NCBI GenBank assembly: GCA_964398035.1
Contig: CAYNLI010000003.1
Coordinates: 1-64,000 of the forward strand
DNA: 64,000 bases
Direction: 5' to 3'
Source of the DNA: Saonia sp964398035
GTDB taxonomy: Bacteria > Bacteroidota > Bacteroidia > Flavobacteriales > Flavobacteriaceae
In this document: in pieces, positions 1 to 8,044 of the stretch
Layout: the number at the start of each line of letters is the position of its first letter
Numbering within the stretch: the stretch's first letter is position 1
Notes under the pieces: model-generated
The model's input: only the letters and a program-made list of their open reading frames with translations
The model's database searches: none
Told to the model about the DNA's origin: nothing
Translations under genes and position numbers: made by a program

Positions 1-985
1 CACCGTCTGTGAACGATTTAAAGAAATGGTAAAACATTTCCGTTGGCATATCCCCCACTTTCTCTCTCTTAAAATCGGCATCCCAAACCAACCAGTTACG
101 TCCGCCAAAATCTATTGCTACTTGCGCTAGGCAATCATCCATTGGCAAACAGAAACCATAGCGTTCTATTCCCAATTTGTTTCCAAGAGCTATATTGAAA
201 ACTTCGCCCAAAGCAATAGCAGTATCTTCTATAGTGTGGTGCTCGTCTACCTCTAAATCACCGTTGACTTTAATGGTCAGATCCATTTGTCCATGACGTG
301 CCAATTGATCTAGCATGTGATCAAAAAATGCCAACCCTGTTGAAATATTTCCTTTCCCTGTTCCATCAAGATTCAATTCTATTTGAATATCCGTTTCATT
401 GGTTTTTCTACTGATGGATGCCGTTCTATTTTCAAGTTTTAAAAACTCATAGATTTTCTCCCAATCACTAGTCTCTATAGCAATGGTCTCATTTAACTCT
501 TCTTGTTTTACCGTAATTTCCCCTGTTCCCAAATTGGTCTTATCATTGATGAAAATTCCTTTAGAACCAAGGTTTTTAGCGAGTTCCATGTCCGTTAAAC
601 GGTCACCAATGACAAAGGAGTTTGCTAAATCATACGTTTCTGAAAAATATTCTGTCAACAATCCTGTTCCCGGTTTTCTGGTATCGGCATTTTCATGGGG
701 GAAAGTTCTGTCAAGAAAAACCTTGTCGAAAATTACTCCTTCATTTTCAAAAGACTTCATTATAAAATTATGCACGGGCCAAAAAGTATCCTCAGGAAAA
801 ACATCGGTTCCCAACCCATCTTGATTGGTGATCATCACCAATTCATAATCCAATTCTTTGGCAATTTTTCCAAGAAATGTAAACGCTTTGGGATAGAATA
901 TCATTTTCTCAAATGCATCTATCTGCTCGTCCGCCGTTTCTTTGATGATGGTTCCGTCCCTGTCTATGAATAATACTTTTTTCAT
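1..985 (-). CDS. hisB: HisB: bifunctional histidinol-phosphatase / imidazoleglycerol-phosphate dehydratase (3' end cut by window)
   Basis: Catalyses the dehydration of imidazoleglycerol phosphate and the dephosphorylation of histidinol phosphate in histidine synthesis. Read from ATG at 985 it starts MKKVLFIDRDGT, the HAD motif with D8 and D10, followed by ITNQDGLG. From about residue 170 it becomes an IGPD domain with FDHMLDQLARHG and DEHHTIEDT, and it is still open at base 1. In E. coli HisB the phosphatase domain binds zinc with several cysteines before CRKP; here the equivalent stretch reads FPHENADTRKP and has none. Last visible gene of the leftward his operon; hisH/A/F/I would be expected outside the window. 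Family assignment is secure; the missing zinc site is read directly. Confidence 0.95.
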   Translation of the reverse strand, partial: MKKVLFIDRDGTIIKETADEQIDAFEKMIFYPKAFTFLGKIAKELDYELVMITNQDGLGTDVFPEDTFWPVHNFIMKSFENEGVIFDKVFLDRTFPHENADTRKPGTGLLTEYFSETYDLANSFVIGDRLTDMELAKNLGSKGIFINDKTNLGTGEITVKQEELNETIAIETSDWEKIYEFLKLENRTASISRKTNETDIQIELNLDGTGKGNISTGLAFFDHMLDQLARHGQMDLTIKVNGDLEVDEHHTIEDTAIALGEVFNIALGNKLGIERYGFCLPMDDCLAQVAIDFGGRNWLVWDADFKREKVGDMPTEMFYHFFKSFTDG

Positions 986-1031
986 ACGATATCAAATCTA
1001 ATATGTGATCTTTAATTATATACTATTATTT

Positions 1032-1097
1032 CTGTCATGCTGAATTCATTTCAGCATCTCATTCATTATTCAATGTGATTCTGAAACAAGTTCAGGG
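1032..1097. repeat. Two short palindromic intergenic repeats between hisC and hisB
   Basis: Bases 1032-1062 hold a palindromic element of the type TGTCATGCTGAA...TTCAGCATC, and 1075-1097 a second of the type GTGATTCTGAAAC..GTTCAGGG. Both belong to the same family as the elements at 2152-2216, 3998-4025 and 4912-4963. The second overlaps the hisC stop codon, so the element supplies the last bases of hisC. In RNA each could fold into a small hairpin between two operon genes. Confidence 0.7.
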
Positions 1098-2147
1098 TTT
1101 CGAAATTGATTGAAGACATTCAATCAATTTCTCATTTTCCTTAGCTGTGCCCACCGTAAAACGCAAGGTGTTTTCACACAAAGGTTGTGTTGTTCTGTTT
1201 CTTACCACAATCCCATTTTTCAATAATTGATTATAACGTTTGGTTGCATTATCAACTTTTACCAAAACAAAGTTGGCATCAGTTGGGTATATTTCTTCAA
1301 CAAAACTTATGTGTTTCAATGTTTCAATCAACTGCTTCCTTCCTTTTAATATTTCTAATACCTCAGACAATACCATATCAGTATCATTAACTCTTTCCAA
1401 CGCTTTACGCTGCGTGAGTTCATTTACATTATATGGAGGTTTTATTTTGTTTAAAATTGAAATTATCTCTTCTGAAGCATAACATAACCCTAACCGAATT
1501 CCTGCCATTCCATATGCTTTTGACAGCGTTTGGGTAACAATTAAATTTGGATGGCTCTTTAACTGTTGTACCCAACTTTCATTATTGGAAAAATCAATAT
1601 AGGCTTCATCTATAACAACCAATCCATTGAATTCATTCAGTAATGATTCAATAAGTTCACTCGAAAAACTATTGCCAGTTGGATTGTTAGGAGAGCATAT
1701 AAACAGCATCTTTGAATTTTGGTCAACCTCATTTAGGATAGCTTCTACATTGGGTTCAAAATATTTTGTCAATAAAACTTCCCTGTTTTCAATATTGTTG
1801 ATGTTTGCCAGTACCTTGTACATGCCATAGGTAGGTGGCAAAGTGATAACATTGTCTTCTTTTGGTTCGCAAAAAGCTCTGAAAATTAAATCCAGCACTT
1901 CATCACTGCCATTCCCCAACAACATCTGGGTGTCAGAGACACCTTTTTGTTTTGCCAATACGGATTTTAAATTGCGCTGTTGTGGATCTGGATAACGGTT
2001 TACACCTGTTTCAAAGGGATTTTCATTGGCATCCAAAAAAACCATTTTAGAACCATCTGAAACATATTCGTCCCGTGCAGAGGAATACGGTTGTAACCCT
2101 TTTACATTTTCTCTTACTAGGTTTTGTATGTTAAATTTTTCTTTCAT
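1092..2147 (-). CDS. hisC: HisC: histidinol-phosphate aminotransferase
   Basis: PLP-dependent class I/II aminotransferase converting imidazole-acetol phosphate and glutamate to histidinol phosphate. At 351 residues it has the normal family length. Visible landmarks are LDANENPF (about 38-45), RYPDPQQ, the SPNNPTG motif (about 152-158), VIDEAYIDF, and the PLP lysine K210 in TLSKAYGMAGIRLG. The C-terminal arginine motif RFTVGT is present. It sits between hisD and hisB, separated from hisD by about 70 bp occupied by a pair of inverted palindromic repeats. Its final codons run into a repeat of the same family. Confidence 0.96.
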   Translation of the reverse strand: MKEKFNIQNLVRENVKGLQPYSSARDEYVSDGSKMVFLDANENPFETGVNRYPDPQQRNLKSVLAKQKGVSDTQMLLGNGSDEVLDLIFRAFCEPKEDNVITLPPTYGMYKVLANINNIENREVLLTKYFEPNVEAILNEVDQNSKMLFICSPNNPTGNSFSSELIESLLNEFNGLVVIDEAYIDFSNNESWVQQLKSHPNLIVTQTLSKAYGMAGIRLGLCYASEEIISILNKIKPPYNVNELTQRKALERVNDTDMVLSEVLEILKGRKQLIETLKHISFVEEIYPTDANFVLVKVDNATKRYNQLLKNGIVVRNRTTQPLCENTLRFTVGTAKENEKLIECLQSISKP

Positions 2148-2151
2148 CTTT

Positions 2152-2216
2152 TGTCATTCCTGCGAAGGCAGGAATCTATTTTGTTTGTGGTTTCCGCATC
2201 AAGTGCGGAATGACAC
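2152..2216. repeat. Inverted pair of palindromic repeats between hisD and hisC
   Basis: Two short hairpin-forming elements face each other. One is TGTCATTCC plus a TGCGAAGGCA core at 2152-2176. The other, at 2191-2216, ends in GGAATGACA. The outer ends TGTCATTCC and GGAATGACA are exact complements, so the whole 65 bp can also fold as one long stem. The arrangement resembles a BIME-like pair of REP-type elements filling the whole gap between the two genes. Confidence 0.75.
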
Positions 2217-3500
2217 CTATTCCAAACTTTTTAATCGTAATGTAACAGCATTTTTATGCGCCTGTAATCCTTCTGCATCTGCCATTATTTCTATTGTTTC
2301 ACCAATATTCTTTATTCCTTCCTTTGATATTTTTTGAAACGTTATACTCTTCATAAAACTATCCAGGTTTACGCCACTGTATTGTTTTGCATATCCATTT
2401 GTTGGCAGTGTGTGATTGGTTCCCGAGGCATAATCACCCGCACTTTCTGGGGTGTAATTTCCAATAAATACGGATCCTGCATTTTCAACTTGATTCAAAT
2501 AGTAATCTTCATTTTCTACGCAAAGAATGTAATGTTCAGGTCCATATTCATTGATTAGATCAATTGCAATTTGTGCATTTTCAACATATATGAGTTTACT
2601 ATTTGCAATCGCTTTTTCCGCTATTTCCTTTCTTGGCAGATCATTGATCTGTTTTTGTATTTCTTCTTCAACTTCATCAATCATTCTTTTTGAAGTGCTC
2701 ACCAAAATCACCTGGCTATCAACTCCATGTTCTGCCTGACTCAATAAATCAGATGCTACAAAGGCTGCATTGGCTGTATCATCTGCCATGACCAATAATT
2801 CACTTGGACCTGCTGGCATATCAATTGCTACACCATGCTTGGTCGCTATTTGTTTTGCAACGGTTACGTATTGATTCCCTGGTCCAAATATTTTATATAC
2901 CTGTGGAATACTTTCCGTACCAAAGGTCATCCCTGCAATGGCTTGTATGCCCCCTACCTTATACATGTTTTTAATACCACATAAACTGGCGGTATATAAA
3001 ATTGCTGGATTAATCTCTCCTTGTGTATTTGGTGGTGAGCAAAGCACTATTTCTTTGCAACCTGCAATTATAGCTGGTACTGCCAACATTAATATGGTTG
3101 AAAATAAAGGTGCAGTACCTCCAGGAATGTATAATCCCACTTTTTGAATGGGTCGTTTTTCTTGCCAACATTCTACTCCTGGTACTGTTTCTACTGCTAC
3201 CTTAGTTGTTATTTGTGCTTTATGGAATACTTCAATATTAGTTTTGGCTACCTGTATGGCCGACTTCAATTCTTTGGAAACCAATCCATTTGCCTTTTGT
3301 ATTTCTTCATCGGTCACCAAAAAAGATTGTAAAGCAATTCCATCAAATTTTTGGGTGTACTTCTTTAATATAGCATCTCCGTTTAATTTTACTTCCTCAA
3401 AAATTGAATTTACAGTACCCTCAATATCTGCTACAGTTTGTGTGGGTCTTTGCAATAAGACCTTCCATTCACTTCTATTAGGATTGTATATTTTATTCAT
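2217..3500 (-). CDS. hisD: HisD: histidinol dehydrogenase
   Basis: Zinc-dependent NAD enzyme that oxidises histidinol to histidine through histidinal, the last two steps of the pathway. The 427-residue length is typical. Motifs include GGTAPLFSTILMLAVPA (about 128-144), the GPGNQYVTVAK segment, MPAGPSELLVMAD (about 227-239), the zinc/substrate region SQAEHGVDSQ and SAGDYASGTNHTLPTNG near the C terminus. It lies 4 bp downstream of the GNAT gene and was probably cotranscribed from the attenuated his promoter upstream of hisG. Confidence 0.96.
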   Translation of the reverse strand: MNKIYNPNRSEWKVLLQRPTQTVADIEGTVNSIFEEVKLNGDAILKKYTQKFDGIALQSFLVTDEEIQKANGLVSKELKSAIQVAKTNIEVFHKAQITTKVAVETVPGVECWQEKRPIQKVGLYIPGGTAPLFSTILMLAVPAIIAGCKEIVLCSPPNTQGEINPAILYTASLCGIKNMYKVGGIQAIAGMTFGTESIPQVYKIFGPGNQYVTVAKQIATKHGVAIDMPAGPSELLVMADDTANAAFVASDLLSQAEHGVDSQVILVSTSKRMIDEVEEEIQKQINDLPRKEIAEKAIANSKLIYVENAQIAIDLINEYGPEHYILCVENEDYYLNQVENAGSVFIGNYTPESAGDYASGTNHTLPTNGYAKQYSGVNLDSFMKSITFQKISKEGIKNIGETIEIMADAEGLQAHKNAVTLRLKSLE

Positions 3501-3504
3501 TTCT

Positions 3505-3945
3505 TTATTTAAAAAACTGTTGCATGTGAAAACCTACCACTTCATATCCTTGATTTTTCCAGAACTGCTTTCCTTTTAAATTCTTAACATAGCAGTTTAC
3601 CTCTGTTGCATCACAACCTATTTTCTTTGCATAATCAATGACCCAATCCAGCATTAGTTTCCCCACACCTGCACTACGATACTCTGATAAAACAAATACA
3701 TTATCTGGCTCTATATGTTTACCAACATAAAATTTGTTTAAAAACCATATGCCACATATTCCAATCAATTTATCATCATCATAAACCCCGATACATTCAT
3801 AGTTCATCGGCAAAATACTTTCTAACCGTTTTTCAAGAACAGCCAAAGACACCCTGCCCTCATTGAGTAAATCTAACAATGGAAGAATGGTTTCCATTTG
3901 GTTTTTGGGTATTAATTCTATTTTAAATTGCTTCTTGGGTATCAT
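3505..3945 (-). CDS. GNAT-family N-acetyltransferase
   Basis: A 146-residue single GNAT domain. The acetyl-CoA binding signature is read as EYRSAGVGKLMLDW (about residues 88-101, the R/QxxGxG/A loop), followed by the usual C-terminal part containing FWKNQGYEVVGF. The substrate is unknown. It is inserted between hisG and hisD in the same orientation, only 4 bp ahead of hisD, so it is presumably under the histidine attenuator. GNAT genes inside his operons are not part of the pathway, so this may be a cargo gene or may modify a related amine; that is inference. Confidence 0.85.
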   Translation of the reverse strand: MIPKKQFKIELIPKNQMETILPLLDLLNEGRVSLAVLEKRLESILPMNYECIGVYDDDKLIGICGIWFLNKFYVGKHIEPDNVFVLSEYRSAGVGKLMLDWVIDYAKKIGCDATEVNCYVKNLKGKQFWKNQGYEVVGFHMQQFFK

Positions 3946-3997
3946 AAATATCCTTCTTGCTGCACCTTAGTTACTTTCAAATTATATAAAAAATAAT

Positions 3998-4025
3998 GTG
4001 ATTCTGAAACAAGTTCAGAATGACG
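3998..4025. repeat. Palindromic intergenic repeat abutting the hisG stop
   Basis: A copy of the GTGATTCTGAAAC...CAGAATGACG type, able to form a hairpin with arms ATTCTGAA and TTCAGAAT. It ends two bases before the hisG stop codon (4027-4029 on the plus strand). Nearly the same core is found at 1075-1097. Confidence 0.75.
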
Positions 4026-4026
4026 T

Positions 4027-4884
4027 TTACAATACCATTTTTTCAATTGGACATACTAAAATGCCTTCTGCACCTGCTTGTTTCAACTCATCTATAACTT
4101 CCCAAAAAGTATGTTTGTCCAATACGGTGTGCACAGAGCTCCACCCCTCTTCTGCCAACGGTAAAACAGTTGGGCTTCTCATTCCAGGGATTATTTTTAT
4201 GATTTCATCCAATTTATCATTGGGTGCGTTCAACAATACATATTTAGATTGTCTTGCAGTTAAAACCGATTGAATCCTAAATTGTAATTTGCTTAGAATA
4301 CTTTTTCTTTCTTCTGATATTTTAGGAGATACCGCTAATACAGCTTCACTTGTAAACATGACTTCCACCTCTTTTAGGTTATTTTTAAAGAGTGTACTGC
4401 CACTAGAAACGATATCACAAATTGCATCGGCAAGGCCAATATTAGGTGCTATTTCTACAGAACCATTAATAATGTGCAAGTCTGCAGTTACATTTTTATC
4501 AGCCAAATATTTTTTAACTGTATTTGGGTATGAGGTTGCAATACGCTTGCCTTCAAAATCTTGAACTGAATTAAAATCAGTTGTTTTTGGAACAGCTAAG
4601 GAAACCTTGCATTTTGAAAAACCAAGCTTTTCATTGACGGAAATCCCATCTCCTTTCTCTATCAATACATTTTCCCCAATAATGGCAATATCTACCACGC
4701 CGTCTTTTAAATATTGAGGGATATCTCCATTGCGCAGATAAAAAACTTCCATTGGGAAATTTCTGGCTTCAGCTTTTAGTTGGTCCTTTCCATTATCAAT
4801 GGATATACCACAGTCTTTTAATAGTTTAAGGGAATCATCATTAAGACGGCCGCTCTTCTGTATTGCTATTCTAATTTTTGTCAT
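4027..4884 (-). CDS. hisG: HisG: ATP phosphoribosyltransferase (long form)
   Basis: Joins ATP and PRPP in the first committed step of histidine synthesis. The 285-residue length marks the long, HisZ-independent form with a C-terminal ACT-like regulatory domain that normally mediates feedback inhibition by histidine. It begins MTKIRIAIQKSGRLNDDSL; the catalytic part has RNGDIPQYLKDGVVDIAIIGE and the PRPP loop region ADAICDIVSSGSTLFKN (about 152-168). The regulatory domain contains PTVLPLAEEGWSSVHTV near residues 238-254. It is the first structural gene after the leader and attenuator. Confidence 0.96.
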   Translation of the reverse strand: MTKIRIAIQKSGRLNDDSLKLLKDCGISIDNGKDQLKAEARNFPMEVFYLRNGDIPQYLKDGVVDIAIIGENVLIEKGDGISVNEKLGFSKCKVSLAVPKTTDFNSVQDFEGKRIATSYPNTVKKYLADKNVTADLHIINGSVEIAPNIGLADAICDIVSSGSTLFKNNLKEVEVMFTSEAVLAVSPKISEERKSILSKLQFRIQSVLTARQSKYVLLNAPNDKLDEIIKIIPGMRSPTVLPLAEEGWSSVHTVLDKHTFWEVIDELKQAGAEGILVCPIEKMVL

Positions 4885-4911
4885 TTTGCATGTATTGATT
4901 CAAACTTATTG

Positions 4912-4963
4912 TGGATTCCTAAATTCCCTTCGACTGCGCTCAGGGTGACATTTTAGGAATGAC
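4912..4963. repeat. Nested palindromic repeats in the hisG leader
   Basis: An inner hairpin CCCTTCGACTGCGCTCAGGG (4926-4945) followed by TGACA is enclosed by outer arms TTCCTAAA (about 4915-4922) and TTTAGGAA (about 4952-4959). The right outer arm is followed by TGACA, so both inner and outer palindromes carry the family's terminal TGACA. This reads as one short element inserted in, or grown inside, another of the same family. It lies between the attenuator terminator and the hisG start. Confidence 0.65.
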
Positions 4964-4983
4964 AAAATCAATTTAATTAAAAA

Positions 4984-5007
4984 ACCCGTTTGATTTCTCA
5001 AACGGGT
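4984..5007 (-). terminator. Histidine attenuator terminator
   Basis: On the minus strand a perfect 10-bp stem ACCCGTTTGA / TCAAACGGGT with a GAAA loop is followed by T6. It lies 32 bases downstream of the leader peptide stop codon and about 100 bases before hisG, so it stops his transcription unless disrupted. Its 5' arm can instead pair with bases 5051-5041 (TCAAGCGAGGT, one bulged A and one G-T pair), a segment overlapping the end of the leader peptide. That alternative pairing is the antiterminator of a classical ribosome-mediated attenuator. Confidence 0.88.
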
Positions 5008-5038
5008 CCGATATAATTAGTTTTTACACAATACATCT

Positions 5039-5092
5039 TTACCTCGCTTGATAGCAAGTGTAAAAATGATGATGTGTAGTATTGTTTCTCAT
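5039..5092 (-). CDS. hisL: his leader peptide (MRNNTTHHHFYTCYQAR)
   Basis: A 17-codon ORF, ATG at 5092 and TAA at 5041-5039, carrying three consecutive CAT histidine codons (5074-5066). A ribosome stalled there would leave 5051-5041 free to pair with the terminator's 5' arm and allow transcription into hisG. A ribosome reaching the stop would cover that segment and let the terminator form. A third, weaker hairpin (CTTG at 5058-5055 with CAAG at 5050-5047) could act as the pause/protector stem. Such leaders are known for his operons of other phyla; the mechanism here is inferred from these elements. Confidence 0.88.
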   Translation of the reverse strand: MRNNTTHHHFYTCYQAR

Positions 5093-5181
5093 TATAATTG
5101 TAAAACTAAAACTTATTTCCAAGTCTAAAAAATTTAACGGAAAAATATTTCAATTAGTACAGCAATAGTTATATAATTATT

Positions 5182-5997
5182 TTAATTGTTTCCTAAAATT
5201 AAAGGTAGTCCATCACCACTGCCACCAACAATAACAACTTTAGAGTTTGGGGATTGTGCTAATTTCAAAGTAGCTTCAATACCTTTGTCTTGAAGAATTT
5301 TGTCTGTCAATGATGCACTTAATATTCTGTTAGCATCTGCCTTACCTTGAGCTTCAATAATTACTTTCTCTGCTTCTTTTGATGCTGTGACCAATCTAAA
5401 TTCATACTCCAATGATTCTTGCTCTTGCTTTAACTTACGCTCAATTGCATCTTTAATGGTTATAGGCAACGTTACGTCTCTCACTAAGACTTCGTTTAAT
5501 TGTACAAATTGTTTATCTAAAATTATTTTAGTTTCTTCAAATATTTCATCCTGAATAATATCTCTTTTACTACTGTACAACTGTTCTGGGGTATAACGGC
5601 CAACAACACTTCTTGCGGCACTACGGATGGCTGGTTTAATTACTCTGTCCAAATACCCTTCTCCTAATGTTTGGTGTAAATTTCCCAGTTTATTTTTCAC
5701 GGGCTGGTACCATGCAGAAGCATCAATTTGAATTTCTAATCCATTGGACGAAAGAACTTTCATTTGCTCAAAAAGCTCTTGTTGTCTAACTTCATAAACA
5801 AAAACTTTGTTCCAAGGAGCAACCAAATGAAAACCTTCTCCTAAAGGTGGTTCATCAGTAACAACCCCTCCACCAAAAGTTTTATACAAAACCCCTGATT
5901 CACCAGAATCAATGGTTATGGCTGATTTTGAAATTAATATAATTAGCAAAATGCCAACAAATATTATTGGAAATGCAATCTTAGGTAATTTATCCAT
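5182..5997 (-). CDS. SPFH/Band 7 (prohibitin-like) membrane protein
   Basis: A 271-residue protein with one N-terminal membrane segment (about residues 8-24, IAFPIIFVGILLIILIS). A Band 7/SPFH domain follows (about 28-200), including SGESGVLYKTFGGG, the prohibitin-like RSAARSVVGRYTPEQLYS and the basic/acidic helix RKLKQEQESLEYE. The C terminus has coiled-coil character (EAEKVIIEAQGKADANRIL). Proteins of this family form ring or cage assemblies on the membrane and often restrain AAA proteases. It sits 10 bp after the vWA gene and upstream of the his leader. No protease partner is visible in the window. Confidence 0.9.
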   Translation of the reverse strand: MDKLPKIAFPIIFVGILLIILISKSAITIDSGESGVLYKTFGGGVVTDEPPLGEGFHLVAPWNKVFVYEVRQQELFEQMKVLSSNGLEIQIDASAWYQPVKNKLGNLHQTLGEGYLDRVIKPAIRSAARSVVGRYTPEQLYSSKRDIIQDEIFEETKIILDKQFVQLNEVLVRDVTLPITIKDAIERKLKQEQESLEYEFRLVTASKEAEKVIIEAQGKADANRILSASLTDKILQDKGIEATLKLAQSPNSKVVIVGGSGDGLPLILGNN

Positions 5998-6007
5998 TTT
6001 CTGTTCT

Positions 6008-8041
6008 TTAAGTTAATCCGTTATATTTTCTTATAAACCACTCTGCGGCCAAAGCAGCTATAATAATTCCTAAAAGGAATTTAAAATCTATCAAAGATAC
6101 TACATTTTGCTTGCTTTTCTGTACAGGTATATACTGTTTGTCTGTCACTAAATCTTCTATCAATATCTCCGTTTGTGATGGGAAATAGAGTTTTCCACTA
6201 CTATTTTGTGCTAACCTGTTCAGTTTCTTATAATCACTTGATAAAAACTGTTGCTCTACATCAAAATTTAAAATTGAGAAACTACCAGACTTAGAAAGGT
6301 TTTTATTCTTTACTGAAATTGTAAAATCATATTCGCCAGATTCCAAACTGCTTAAATCTGTTTCGTAATGATTTCCATTAAGCAACATAGGAATTTCTCT
6401 TGTGGTTCCATCGGTTTTCTCAGTTAGTTTTAATAGTAGTGTAGCGTTGTAGTCAAATACAAATGCTTCATCAAAATAACTGGCTGCTATTTTTGCCTCT
6501 TCAATCCCAGAATAAATGGTTTCATAATCTATTGTGAGCCTATCTTTAGAATTTGTTGATGATAAATACAATATAATTTTACCCATTAAATCATCAAAAC
6601 TCTTAAAACTCCTATCATTTCTATGACTCTGCACCCTCCATTTCCAAATATTCTCTCCAAATAAAAAAGCTTCCTTTTTGCCATTTTCAGGGATAATGGC
6701 CAATAATGGTTCGTTTAGTTCAACACCTTTTATTTGTTGACCAAGCACTGTTTCATACACTTTAGTGATAAACAATTCACCCAGTTCTGCTTCTAGTGGT
6801 GGAAAACCTTGGATATTGAAATCTGAAATATTGAAAATTGAAAAACCAGAATTCAATATGGGAAATACATCTTCCACTACTCCTGTGCTATTTTTCTCAA
6901 TACTGCTTTGGGAGTTGTTTAAAAAGTTCCAATCTGTTTTAGTACCAGTTATGGTAAATGTATTCGCTTTCTTTTGGTCAATAAAAGCATATATTTTTTT
7001 AAAGGATGAATTGGGTTGATATAAAATGAACACACCTACATTTTCATAATCAGAAAAAGCATCTGTCGGTTTTTTAATGATCACCTTTCTCTGTTCATTA
7101 CTTTCTATTGCTTTTTTTAATGCTCCAATATCTGGGTGCATTATATCTGATACAATTACAACCTTTGTTTTTTCATCTATAACTTCAATCGCAATGTTCT
7201 TACTATTGTTCAGTATATTTTTCTCATTGATAAGTGCCGTTACTGTAATCTTTATCTTCTTTAATCCTACCGTTTTTGCATCCAACAATGCATCAATTTT
7301 TCTTGTGTTTTCTTTGGGCGATAACGTTACGTTCTCTGTAAAAACACTTTTACCATTAACTTGAATATTGACTCTTGAAACAACACTTTTTGTTCCATCA
7401 TAAGTAACAAAAATTTCTAGAGGATACTTGTTTTTTAAAAATGCATATTTATTGTTATTTACCTGACCAATACGTATGTCTTCATATGTAGTGGTATCTC
7501 CCAGAATAGTTGGGTATATATGCATTTTTTGATTTTTTCCATAAAACTCATAATCTTTTCCAATCGTTTGGTTGCCATCTGTGAACAGTACAATTACCGT
7601 ATTGGTTTTATTGTGAATTTCATTTATACTCTCTAATGCTTCAGAAATATTTGTCCTGTTCTCATTTAAGGAAATGCTGTCATTGCTGTTTAAAGAGCTT
7701 CCAAAAGTATATTGGGTTACATTGAATTTATTTGATAGCCCATCATTTTCCTCAATTTGATTTATAATAGATAGTACATCTTCTTTTTCTATAAAAGTAT
7801 TTATTGATGATGAATTGTCCACCAAAAGAACCAGATTGGTTTTCTCTAGAGTGTATTCGTTTTTTGAAAACTTTGGGTTGATCAATAACAGTAAAGCACT
7901 AAAAACACTTAAAAAACGTAAAAAAGAGAGGACAACACTAAGTTTTCCTCTCTTTTTTGTTTTATAATAATATTGAAACCAAGCAATTCCAATCGCAACT
8001 ATCACAGATAGTAGTATTAATAATAGTGTTTTGGTCTGCAT
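6008..8041 (-). CDS. Membrane-anchored vWA-domain protein
   Basis: A 677-residue protein with two N-terminal membrane segments (about 5-22 and 36-58), then a von Willebrand A domain whose MIDAS motif reads VLLVDNSSSIN (about 70-80) with VIVLFTDGNQT further on. A long beta-rich periplasmic portion follows, and a last membrane helix near the C terminus (SLIDFKFLLGIIIAALAAEWFI). The architecture resembles Bacteroidota BatA/BatB-like aerotolerance relatives, but no cognate MoxR ATPase is adjacent. It is followed by the SPFH gene and preceded by a tiny membrane ORF. The function is unknown; envelope complex assembly is a guess. Confidence 0.8.
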   Translation of the reverse strand: MQTKTLLLILLSVIVAIGIAWFQYYYKTKKRGKLSVVLSFLRFLSVFSALLLLINPKFSKNEYTLEKTNLVLLVDNSSSINTFIEKEDVLSIINQIEENDGLSNKFNVTQYTFGSSLNSNDSISLNENRTNISEALESINEIHNKTNTVIVLFTDGNQTIGKDYEFYGKNQKMHIYPTILGDTTTYEDIRIGQVNNNKYAFLKNKYPLEIFVTYDGTKSVVSRVNIQVNGKSVFTENVTLSPKENTRKIDALLDAKTVGLKKIKITVTALINEKNILNNSKNIAIEVIDEKTKVVIVSDIMHPDIGALKKAIESNEQRKVIIKKPTDAFSDYENVGVFILYQPNSSFKKIYAFIDQKKANTFTITGTKTDWNFLNNSQSSIEKNSTGVVEDVFPILNSGFSIFNISDFNIQGFPPLEAELGELFITKVYETVLGQQIKGVELNEPLLAIIPENGKKEAFLFGENIWKWRVQSHRNDRSFKSFDDLMGKIILYLSSTNSKDRLTIDYETIYSGIEEAKIAASYFDEAFVFDYNATLLLKLTEKTDGTTREIPMLLNGNHYETDLSSLESGEYDFTISVKNKNLSKSGSFSILNFDVEQQFLSSDYKKLNRLAQNSSGKLYFPSQTEILIEDLVTDKQYIPVQKSKQNVVSLIDFKFLLGIIIAALAAEWFIRKYNGLT

Positions 8042-8044
8042 AGA

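Noticed and set aside
1..973. Plus-strand open frames at 483-824 and 695-973
   Set aside because: They lie antisense to hisB, whose minus-strand protein shows clear HAD and IGPD motifs; the plus-strand frames show no family features.
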